Positions 1 through 12,500 of a DNA stretch of 64,000 nt are shown here, in pieces. The DNA is taken from contig JAZAYU010000116.1 of NCBI GenBank assembly GCA_038501625.1, positions 558,001 to 622,000 of the forward strand, given 5' to 3'. The DNA is from Corbicula japonica (taxonomy: Eukaryota > Mollusca > Bivalvia > Venerida > Cyrenidae). The position numbers and the translations under genes were made by a program. Position 1 is the first letter of the stretch. Every line of letters starts with the position of its first letter. The notes under the pieces were generated by a model. It was not told where the DNA came from. It did no database searches and was given only the letters and a program-made list of their open reading frames with translations.

Positions 1-586
1 CTACCAAATATTCAAGTGAGCACAAAAACAATGTGTACAAGTCATGGATGAAGGAAATATTGTAGTCAATCCCTGAATTTACCATAATATATTAAGCTAA
101 CATGGAAAAACCTGTTAAATATTTTTGGAAAACATTGAAAAGTTTTAAGTTATTTAGATTGGTGAATACAAAATCTATGAAGTAAATCCCAAGACTTATT
201 TACTAGCCAAGTCAATCCCTTACAGTATATTCTATGTTACATGTGAACCACCAAGTGGGGCATATATGCTTGTGTTAAGCAAACTCAATCTGGGCCAACC
301 ACTTATTAAGAAAAACCACTATCCTTCTCCCTGATTACAGCAGATCTAACAGTGATTTAGTTAATGATAGAAAACTAAAATTATTTAAATTAATGTGACT
401 GTGTCCCATTAAGCTCCAAAGCAACTGCACCTTCTATGTTGTTTTAACATTTTATATATTTTGTATTTGTCTTACTCACTTGAATTATTCTTAATGACTT
501 ATCAAATTAGAAAACACAATATGGTCTGTTGTGTTAAGAAATCGTATACAGATCATTCAACCCCTATAAAGATGCTCACATCTCAC
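1..586. other. RELCH intron 12, partial
   Basis: AT-rich intron sequence left of the exon 12 donor (GTGAGATG on the minus strand at 586). I see no further exon; the next one is beyond the window edge. Confidence 0.6.
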
Positions 587-3500
587 CTGAGGGTATTTAT
601 CTTGGTCTGATATGAATCCTATGATAAGCCCCAGACTGCGGACAACAGCCTCACGTACATCGGCTTCCTTGTCATCCTGTAGCATCTGCTGCAACATGGA
701 CAGTACCAGCGAACTACGTAACTCACCCTGAAACATTCAATAATAACATGTCTCAGGCAGTTGTGATGTGTCTTCTGCAATCTGCGTAATGTCTTGTACT
801 TCTTGCCTAAGAAAAACCAAAACTAGGAAATTGTGCACAGACAAAAATAAAGAAGTGCATAATTCAATTTGACAGAAATTAACAAGATCCTTGTGAAAAG
901 ATTCTCAATCGTGTCTGTGTTCTATTATCTGCAGTTAATGTAGGTGTCTCTAAACTCCCAACTGTCTGGAATTTTGAATTTGCAAAAACAATGTGCTGAA
1001 TAATTACCAATTACATTGTACTAATCTCAATAATAATTACTTTTATTTTTGCATGGGCATTGTGGGACAGTCTATTCAAGTTCATTTTGTTATATTAATT
1101 TCGAACATGACATCAGCAAATAGTATAAAAGTATTTCAATTTCCGGTTTCATTTTGACAGTGCACCATAGCTACATTTTACTACTGGTTGTGGGCTGTGG
1201 CTATAAAGGGAAAGATCCCATTTCTATTCCCACTGTTGCAGTTATTTGCCCCTAGCTGTTGTTGCTGTACGGGCATTAAGGGACACTAGGGACATATGCA
1301 TTGCCTACATCAGCTTCTCCTGTTGCTTGTAATATGTTATTCTGACATTTTAACCATAAGAATTTACACTCGGAATTTGTGGAAATATATTATCCACAAT
1401 TTTTGTCTACTGTTGTCATTTGATGTAAATATTATTGATTCAACTAATTTGTTTATGAATCTGAACAGTTAATTTTTTTGCTTTCTTTAAGAATGCTAGT
1501 CATAAAATAAAAAAAGATATCTGAACACTCTTTAAAATATTAAAAATATTCTACTCTATAGACTTTAAAAGGAAAACTATCTAAGATACATACAGGGATG
1601 TATGCTGCAAGGGCGCCACAGGCCTCTGCTACCAACAGTCTTCTCTCCATGTACTTGTGACTGATCTGAAAGCACAATAACAAACAAGGACATGTCATAC
1701 ACACTTTGAATTGGGGACAATACACCACTATCCTTTGACTAGTATATAAAGGAAAGTACACTCCATATATATATATCGTGTGATAAAAGGCATGTATATA
1801 GAGTAAATATGAATTAAAATAAATCACATGACAGTCACTAGTCAATTCCAAACAATTCAATAAAAACTTTATATGTTTGTTTTCTCACTATCTCTAAGGA
1901 AAAACTTATTTTTCTCCTCAAAACTTGGTTCTTTGTGAAAACTTACTCACAACATATACGCTTGCTCTAATGTTTGATCTACTGTGGACAGTTAAATAAG
2001 CCACAGCTTTCTCACCTGTTCCCAGCACTGAGGAAGTAGCTCTGCCTCCATCCGGGTTGGTCCCACATGTTGAGCAAATGCTATACACCCTGTCAGTATC
2101 ATGTGCCTGAAATAGAAGACAATATTCTTAACCCTCTACTTCATAAATATATGTCTTATCACAAAGGCAACCATTGTAGATCCAGATTAGCTGGCACAGA
2201 AGTGCTGGCTGATCTTGACCTACACTGGTGGCTTTGAAAAAAGTAGATCCTGACCAGATGACATGGGTGTGCTGGCTGACCTGGATCTTCACTGTTCAAC
2301 CATGGGATAAAACCCATAACCCATGGGGTTAAATGATTTTTGAAAAAGTGGTTTATCCCTCCCACCAAAACACTCATTTACCACAACCTGATCAGCTTAT
2401 CACTGTCCTATTGGCCCGAGTCCCAAGGCCGGAGAAAAATACGACTGACCCCGAGGACAAATAACAGAGCCAATATAAAACCACTTACCGGTATTTATTG
2501 ACAAATTTATTAAATAACCACAAGCACTTATAACATTACTCTTGCTTCACTTTGTACTTGATTGAGCACTTTCATAAATGTAATTACTACCTCATGATGC
2601 AAATTCATACGTCATTTGAGTGATATGTGACGTAACTTAACGAACGTTAACTATTTTTAAAACAGTACCATGTGTTTATTTTGTTTTAATTCTATGGAAA
2701 GGATGGGTATTTGCTAAACATTGAATGCTAGAAGTGATTATTGTGGTATGAGTCTGTAAATGCTATGATTTGAGAGTGTTTCAATCTTATACCTCTGCTG
2801 CGCGCTTCTTAAAACTTCAGGCTTTATGTGAATTATGGAGAAAATGAATAACAAGAGGGTCCATAGGACCCTAGGTCACTCACCTGTCAACATCTGCTCA
2901 ATGGTTGCAAGAGTTTGGTAAAATAAAGTCAAAAATATTTAAAAAAATTAAGCTGCTATTGTGGAGAAAATGTAACTAGATGATGCTCTATACCAAATAT
3001 CTAAGCTCTAGGCCTTACCGTTTCAGAGAAGAAGATTTTTAAAGATTAACTATATAACACTATGTAATAAAACAAGTGACCCCCAGGGTGGAGCCATTTT
3101 TGACCCCAGGAGAATAATTTGAAAAACTTTTGTAGAGGACCACTACATGATGACACATACCAAATACCAAGGTTCTAGGCCTTGTGGTTTTAGAGAAGAA
3201 GATTTTTTAAAAGTTTTCCCTATATAAGTCGATGTAAAACAAGTGACCCCTGGGGCGAGGCCATTTTTGACCCCAGGGGGATAGTTTGAACAATTTTGGT
3301 AGAGGACCACTAGATGATGCTGTATATCAAATATTAAGGCTCTAGGCCTTGTGGTTTTAAAGAAGAAGATTTTCATGTTTTTCCTATAAACATAACTATA
3401 TGTAAACCAAGAGAACCCTAGGGTGTGGCCGATTTTGGCACAGGGGACATAATTTGAAAAAATTTAGTAGACATCCATTAGACAATGCTACTTACCAAAT

Positions 3501-6500
3501 ATCTAAGCTGTACGCATTGTGGTTTGTGAGAAGAAGATTTTTAAAGATTTCCTTTATAAGTCTATGTAAAATGAAGTGACCCTTGGGGCGGGGCCAATTT
3601 TGACCCCAGGGAAATAATTTGAACAATCTTTGTAGAGTTCCACTTGAGGGTGCTAAATGCCAAATATCTAAGCTCTAGGCCTTGTGGTTTCAGACAAGAA
3701 GATTTTTAAAGTTTTTCCTTTAGGTTGCCATGGCAACCAGAGTTCTGCATGGAATTGATTTCTTTGAACAACTTTGGAAGAGCTTCATGCAAGGAACATC
3801 CGTGGCAAGTTTCATCAACTTTGGCCCAGGGGTTTAAGAGGAGATGTCGTTTAAATTAAAAGTTTACAGATGGACGACGGACGCTGGATAAATTGCGATC
3901 ACAAAAGCTCACCTTGTCACTACGTGACAGGTGAGCTAAAAAAAGGAGGAAAGTGATTTTAAATTGGGATATTTCATGGGTATGTACAATGTATTCTTAT
4001 TTTAATCATGAAATATGACGAAACCATTGATAACAACTGTAGAACAAGAGGGCCCTTAGGGCCCTGGGTCGCTCACCTGAGTACAAAAGTACTCTCAGTT
4101 TTACCCCAGAGCCAACATTAAAATAATGCTGGTAAAGGGTCTCTTCACAATACTCCAGAAAATATCCGAGGCCAGTCAGAGTCGCATTAGTTTCAGAGAA
4201 AAACAATTATTTATGTAAACTAAGAGAACCCCAGGGCATGGCCAATTTTGGCCCAGGGGACATAATTTGAACAAACTTGGTAGAAATCCACTAGACAATG
4301 CTACATACCAAAAATCTAAGCTTAAGGCATGAGGTTTCCAGTAAAAAGATTTTTAAAAATTGCCTTTTTTACAAATTGAGAGCCCCCAGGGCGGGGCAAA
4401 TATTGACCCCAGGGCCAACATTTAAACAATGTTGTTAAAGGGTCTCTACACAATACTCAGCACCAAATATCTAAGATCTAGTCCTATTAGTTTTGGAGAA
4501 AAAATGATTTTCATGTTTTTCATATATATTTATATGTAAACCAAGAGAACCCTAGGGCGTAGCGGATTTTGGCCCAGGGGACATAATGTGAACAAATTTA
4601 GTAGACATCCATTAGACAATGCTACTTACCAAATATCTAAGCTGTATCCATTGTGGTTTGTGAGAAGAAGATTTTTAAAGATTTCCTTTATAAGTCTATG
4701 TAAAATGAAGTGACCCCTGGGGCGGGGCCAATTTTGACCCCAGGGAAATAATTTGAATAATCTTTGTAGAGTTACACAAGAGGGTGCTAAATGCCAAATA
4801 TCTAAGCTCTAGGCCTTGTGGTTTCAGACAAGAAGATTTTTAAAGTTTTTTCTATATGTCTTTGTAAAATGAAGTAACCCCTGGGGTGGGGCCAATTTTG
4901 ACCCCAGGGAAATAATTTGAACAATCTTTGTAGAGTTCCACTAGAGTGTGCTAAATGCCAAATATCTAAGCTCTAGGCCTTGTGGTTTCAGACAAGAAGA
5001 TTTTTAAAGTTTTTCCTATATAAATCTATGTAAAATGAAGTGACCCCTGGGGCGGGACCAATTTTGACCCCAGGGAAATAATTTGAACAATCTTTGTAGA
5101 GTTCCACTTGAGGGTGCTAAATGCCAAATATCTAAACTCTAGGCCTTGTGGTTTCAGACAAGAAGATTTTTAAAGTTTTTCCTATATAAGTCTTTGTAAA
5201 ATGAAGTGACCCCTAGGATGGGGCCTATTTTGACCCCAGGGAAATAATTTGAACAATCTTTGTAGAGTTCCACTAGAGTGTGCTAAATGCCAAATATCTA
5301 AGCTCTAGGCCTTGTGGTTTCAGACAAGAAGATTTTTAAAGTTTTTCCTATATAAGTATGTAAAATGAAGTGACCCCTGGGGCGGGGCCAATTTTGACCC
5401 CAGGGAAATAATTTGAACAATCTTTGTAGAGTTCCACAAGAGGGTGCTAAATGCCAAATATCTAAGCTCTAGGCCTTGTGGTTTCAGACAAGAAGATTTT
5501 TAAAGTTTTTCCTATTTAAGTCTATGTAAAATGAAGTGAACCCTGGGGCGGGGCCAATTTTGACCCCAGGGAAATAATTTGAACAATCTTTGTATCCACT
5601 AGAGGGTGGTAAATGCCAAATATCTAAGCTCTAGGCCTTGTGGTTTCAGACAAGAAGATTTTTAAAGTTTTTCCTATATAAGTCTTTGTTAAATGAAGTG
5701 ACCCCTGGGGCGGGGCCAATTTTGACCCCAGGGAAATAATTTGAACAATCTTTGTAGAGTTCCACTAGAGGGTGCTAAATGCCAAATATCTAAGCTATAG
5801 GCCTTGTGGTTTCAGACAAGAAGATTTTTAAAGTTTTACCTATATAAGTCTATGCAAAATGAAGTGACCCCTGGGGCGGGGCCAATTTTGACCCCAGGGA
5901 AATTATTTGAACAATCTTTGTAGAGTTCCACAAGAGGGTGCTAAATGCCAAATATCTAAGCTATAGGCCTTGTGGTTTCAGACAAGAAGATTTTTAAAGT
6001 TTTTCCTATACAAGTCTATATAAAATGAAGTGACCCCTGGGGCGGGGCCAATTTTGACCCCGGGAAATAATTTGAACAATCTTTGTAGAGTTCCACTAGA
6101 GAGTGCTAAATTCCAAATATCTAAGCTCTAGGCCTTGTGGTTTCAGACAAGAAGATTTTTAAAGTTTTTCCTATTTAAGTCCATGTAAAATGAAGTGACC
6201 CCTGGGGCGTGGCCAATTTTGACCCCAGGGAAATAATTTGAACAATCTTTGTAGAGTTCCACTAGAGGATGCTATATGCCAAATATCTAAGCTCTAGGCC
6301 TGGTGGTTTCAGACAAGAAGATTTTTAAAGTTTTTCCTATATAAGTCTATGCAAAATGAAGTGACCCCTGGGGCGGGGCCAATTTTGACCCCAGGGAAAT
6401 TATTTGAACAATCTTTGTAGAGTTCCACTAGAGGGTGCTAAACGCCAAATATCTAAGCTCTAGGCCTTGTGGTTTCAGACAAGAAGATTTTAAAATTTTT

Positions 6501-9500
6501 TCCTATATAAGTCTATACAAAATGAAGTGACCCCTGGGGCGGGGCCAATTTTGACCCCAGGGAAATAATTTGAACAATCTTTGTAGAGTTCCACTAGAGG
6601 ATGATAAATGCCAAATATCTAAGCTCTAGGCCTTGTGGTTTCAGACAAGAAGATTTTTAAAGTTTTTCCTACATAAGTCTATGTAAAATGAAGTGACCCC
6701 TGGGGTGGGGCCAATTTTGACCCCAGGGAAATAATTTGAACAATCTTTGCAGAGCTCCACTAGAGGATGCTAAATGCCAAATATCTAAGCTCTAGGCCTT
6801 GTTGTTTCAGACAAGAAGATTTTTAAAGTTTTTCCTTTCGGTTGCCATGGCAACCAGAGTTCTGCATGGAATTGATTTCTTTGAACAACTTTGGAAGAGC
6901 TTCATGCAAGGAACATCCGTGGCAAGTTTCATCAAAATTGGCCAAGCCGTTTCAGAGAAGAAGTCAATTGAAGCAATTGTTGAGGACGGACGATGGACGA
7001 CGCACGACAGACATCAGGCGGTCACAAAAGCTCACCCTGTCACTTTGTGACAGGTGAGCTAAAAACTACATTTTATCAGTTTGTTTGGAAATGCTACATT
7101 TTGTAACTAATATTGGTCAGGATTGTTGTACAACAAAATGTCAGACTATCTAATGTGATTCCAGTGAGCTCTCAATAAAAAAAACTTTCTCTTCCCTGAC
7201 ATAATGTTAATGTTAAAAGCACCTCCAGAAATATTAGCGAGTTAAAACAAAATGGCTGCCATTTCCTAGAATTATTTATATAAATCTTTATCACTTTTTG
7301 GCCCTGCCTTATTAGCCAATCAAATTGCTTCAAATCCGGGCTTTATATCTATAACACTTTTCGGCCCGAGGCCAACAACGTGTTTATAATAATGGCCCTG
7401 TTATAAAGCAGGCCGTCGTGCTATTGAACATGTCAGTGTTTATTTATAAGACTAATAATGTATAGTTATTTAATAAGAGGTCTTTATATAAGCAAACATG
7501 GAAAGTTATCCTGTTACAATGATTTGACAGACTCACTTTAGTTGTTTCCCTTGATAATCATTTGAATATTAGAAATTTGAGGTCTACTAGTAAAATTTTT
7601 GTTTTAAATCTAATCACTGAACAACCAGTACATAAAATGTTCAGAAAAGGTTGAATTTTAAGATAGTATACAGTCTGCGCCTCTGTCTAGTTATGACACT
7701 ACAACAGAACATCTGATGAAAATTCCATTTCTTATAACAGTTAATAAATGTGTAAAGTTATTTTGAAAACACTAGATTCAAAACAAAGTTATAGTCCAAA
7801 TAAGAAAATTCTATTTTCAATAACATTGACCTTGACACTGGACCTAGCTTGATGATTACATTTGCCAAGTTCTTTACGTTAATGAATGAACATTTCCAAA
7901 AGCAACAGTAAAAACATGTGGATTACAAAAGGAAGCTTTTGCAAGCGAGAGATACACTATATGTGTTTTAAACATATACAGCTGAAAAGTTCTGTAATCA
8001 CAGATTTGTTTTGCATTACAAGTCTCCAAAATACTGAGTATCAGACTAGCATAAGAACCGGTATTTCCATTTTTACAAACTTTACAAATATGTTGGAGGA
8101 AAAAGTACCTCTGATCCTCATCTGGTTTTTTGATAAGGTTGAACAGAATGTTGAGCAAATGGTCCCTCTGCTTGCTATCTGGGTGTAACATCGCAGTACA
8201 GATTATCAAGGGGATTAACTCCTGTAAAAAATGACAGTAAAACAAAAGATGGCATTATCAGGGGATTTAACTCTTGTTGAACAATAAGGGAGTAAAGATT
8301 ATCATGGGAATAGTCTCCTTTAGAACAAGGTGAGGGTATATATTATTGTTGGAAATAAAGTTGGCAGTACATGTTAGGCAATAGAAAAAAAATATTTTAG
8401 ATTCTCATCCCCACCCGCCCCTGTCCAAAACCACCCGCCCCCAAAAAATTTATTGGTAAAAAAATCGAAACATATTCTGTTTCAGACAGAACGAGTTTTA
8501 GACCATCCCGAAATACCTTCTTAAGGTATTTTGTTAATAAAAAATAAAAATTAAAAAGTGCCCACCTGCCCCTTTTTTCCCAAAATCCAGATGAGAATCT
8601 AATAATTTATTTTCCCTGGCCTTATTAGGGAAATTAACTCCTGTAAAATCAGGTAAATTAACTCTGTAAAAGTGATTAAACAGTGCCCAAGGTTATAAAG
8701 CTGAGCATGGAAACCAGTCTCAAATCTCAAGCATCTGATTGGCTGAAATGGCGACCAGTCGCCATTTCAGCCAATCAGATGCTTGAGATTTGAGACTGGT
8801 TTCCATGCTCAGCTTTATAACCTTCAGGCCAGGTTATCCTAACCTTTAACACAACCAACATCATAGTTACCAATATCATATAAATTCAAGGTGAGGTAAA
8901 ACAATATGGCAAGACAGATTGTTGGCTGAGATAACACTAAACTCAATCCAGTTACAGTTAAGGCAACCAGTGTACTGATCCATCTAATAAATATTAAAAT
9001 GTGCATATAACTTATTACCATACAGCATACTAAACTGTCATTTGATCACAATATTTTACAAGATAGATGAAAAAGGAACTTTAAAAGTCAAGCAACAAAA
9101 CAAACACAAATATCAAAATATTGCAGGCTCCCTTGAAATAAGCTTGTTCATGAGCAGTAATATTAGTGCATATTACTTTTCCCAATGCCTAACGCCATTT
9201 AGAGTACAACTCAATATTTACACATACAAAAGGATAGTGACCAGAAAAGACAAAGGTGAGACTTGCCTCTCTTTTAGCCAGGAGTACATTGGGTACAATA
9301 TGTGGCAGACATCTTCCAAGCATCAGTATCACCTTCTGTTTGTCTGTGTCAGATATCTGAGAAACCTGCAAAATATTTATTTCTGTAATGACCTAAACAT
9401 ATATGTTAACTGTTTGAAGCAAACACACAGTAAATTTTTTTTTAAAGGTGTGAAGATTTTCCTCATTCTTGAAACGTTTAAACCTAATTCAGGTTAAAAT

Positions 9501-12500
9501 GATACAACTAGATGGGTGTTCAGTTGAACACTTGTGTCACCCTCTGGTACTATGTTGAAATAAAAATGCAATTGTAAAAGGGGAATAATTCCATCTTGAC
9601 CTAAAGACCTTGGCATCATCATGAGCGTGTTGTCATGAGCAATATAATTTTAAATCTTCATGAAGAAATATTGAGAAATGACAAAGTTAGAGCAAGAGTT
9701 ACTGTTTCACAATGGACAGACAGACAAATGAAGTGATACTTATGTTTTGCCTTTTTCTCCAAAAAGAGCAACAGTAAAGTGGAACATAAAAAACAAGAGG
9801 GCCATGATGGCCCTGTATCGCTCACCTGAGTACAAAAGTACTTTCAGCTTTACCCCAGGGCCAACATTTAAATAATGCTGGTAAAGGGTCTCTTTACAAT
9901 ACTCAACACGAAATATCTAAGGTCTAGTCGCATTAGTTTCAGAGAACAAGGGGTGTAGTTTGACACTAGCAAACATTCTACATGTCTTCAGTTCTTACTA
10001 TTTAGCTCTATGTAAAAATTGATAAGCCCCTGGGTGGGGCCAATTCGAGCCTGGGGTCATGATATGTATAAACGTGGTTAAGGTCCACAAAGTGATGTTA
10101 CATGTAAAAATTCTAAGCTCTATGTGTTATGGTTCTAGAGAAGAAGACTTTTACAAGATTTTTCCTATATAATTCTATGTAAAATGGGCGACCCCTGTGG
10201 CGGGGCCAATTTTGACCCAAGGGCCATAATTTGAACAACTTTGTTAGAGGTCCATTAGACAATGTTTCATGCCAAATATCTAACCTCTAGCCATTGCGGT
10301 TTGGAGAAGAAGATTTTTTAAGTTTTTTGCTATATATTGATATAAGGAAAACCCATGACCTCTGGGGCGGGGCAAATTTTGACCCCAGGGCCATAATTTG
10401 AACAACTTTGTTAGAGGTCTATTAGACAATGTTTCAGGCCAAATATCTAACCTCTGGCCATTGCAGTTTCGGAGAAGAAGATTTTTTAAGTTTTTGGTAT
10501 ATATTGATATAAGGAAAACCCATGACCTCTGGGGCGGGGCAAATTTTGACCCCAGGGCCATAATTTGAACAACTTTGTTAGAGGTCCATTAGACAATGTT
10601 TCATGCCAAATATCTAACCTCTGGCCATTGCGGTTTCGGAAAAGAAGATTTTTTAAGTTTTTGCAATATATTGATATAAGGAAAACCCATGACCTCTGGG
10701 GCGAGGCAAATTTTGACCCCAGGGCCATAATTTGAACAAATTTGTTAGAGGTCTATTAGACAATGTTTCATGCCAAATATCTAACCTCTAGCCAATGCGG
10801 TTTCGGAAAAGAAGATGTTTTAAGTTTTTGCTATATACTGATATAAGGAAAACCCATGACCTCTGGGGCGGGGCAAATTTTGACCCCAGGGCCATAATTT
10901 GAACAACTTTGTTAGAGGTCCATTAGGCAATGTTTCATGCCAAATATCTATCCTCTGGCCATTGCGGTTTCGGAGAAGAAGATTTTTTAAGTTTTTGCTA
11001 TATATTGATATAAGGAAAACCCATGACCTCTGGGGCGGGGCAAATTTTGAACCCAGGGCTATAATTTTAACAATCTTAGTAGAGGACCACTAGGTGATGC
11101 TACACACCAAATATCAAGGTTCTAGGCCTTACAGTTTCAGAGAAGAAGATTTTTTAAGATTTTGCTATATATTGATATAAGGAAAACCCATGACCTCTGG
11201 GGCGGGGCAAATTTTGACCCCAGGGCCATAATTTGAACAACTTTGTTAGAGGTTCATTAGACAATGTTTCATGCCAAATATCTAACTTCTAGCCATTGCG
11301 GTTTTGGAGAAGAAGATTTTTTAAGTTTTTGCTATATATTTATAAGGAAAACACATGACCCCACCCGGGCGGGGCCAATTTTGACCCCAGGGCTATAATT
11401 TGAACAATCTTGGTGGAGGACCAGTAGGTGATGCTACACACCAAATATCAAAGTTCTAGGCCTTACGGTTTCAGAGAAGAAGATTTTTAAAAATTTCATG
11501 TTCAAAATCCATTTTTATCCTCTGTGACCTAGATAGGCAATGGACTGGAACCATTTGAACAATTTTGGTAAAGCTTCATGCAAGTAACATTCCTGCCAAG
11601 TTTCAGCAAGATTGGCCCAGGAGTTCAGGAGAAGAAGTCGTTTGAAGAAAAAGTTGACGACGCACGGACGGACGACGGACATCAGGCGATCACAAAAGCT
11701 CGCCATCAGCACTTCATGCTCAGGTGAGCTAATAATAAAATGCGAAGCTATACATGGCCTCTTTCTGTGAATGATCTGATTTTATCATTAATATACTTTC
11801 TTCCACATGTCCAAAAAGTAACAAAAATAATAAACTTACCACAGAAATTAATTTACCTCGTATATAATTCTATTATCCTTAGGAACATTAAAACAGACTT
11901 CTTTCAGAGCTTTGCTAAATGCAGGTGACATTTTTCTACCGTCTTTTTCAGTTTCAAATACTTGGTCCTCAATTTTTTCAAGTTTCTTTGATTTTTTTGG
12001 GGTTGATTTAGGATCTTTCCTTGCGCTGCTATTAGATACATGTATGTTTTCTTTTCCAGTTGCTAATGAATCAGTCCAGAGGTCTTTTGACTTGGTCCCC
12101 TTTCTTTTATTTTGGGTCCTGGCTTTATCACTAGGTTCTGATTGCATGTGATGCACCTCAGACACAGTATGTTTTACATTTCCGTGAGATTCACTTGGTA
12201 CTTCAACACAAATAGAAGTATTTTCAGAATCACATTTTGAATTTTCTACATTTCTTTTATCCATGGAATGTTTGCCATCTTTATCCACAACCTCTTTTAT
12301 ATCACTAGCAAGGTGGTTTGATTCATGAGACCCTAGATCTTTGCCATGACCCTTTTCTTGGGTCTCATCAGGATTTTCTTTATCAAGTTCCCTCTCCAGG
12401 GCCTCCTGGTCCCCAGACTGGTCGCCATCTTCTGGAAAATCTAATCTGTATACCTCAGGAGACTGCACTCTAACACAGACTGGGCACTTCTCGTTTTTAC

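Noticed and set aside
6799..7057. 71- and 83-codon ORFs near 6.8-7.1 kb
   Set aside because: The same sequence occurs in the element copy ending at 3937; it is the unique end of a repeat, not a gene.
7886..8188. 100-codon plus-strand ORF
   Set aside because: Shadow of RELCH exon 9 on the opposite strand plus flanking intron.
10280..10728. Overlapping minus-strand ORFs of 80-93 codons
   Set aside because: They read through the 167 bp tandem units of the element at 9792-11730; the repeated peptide reflects unit length and there is no start or splice context.
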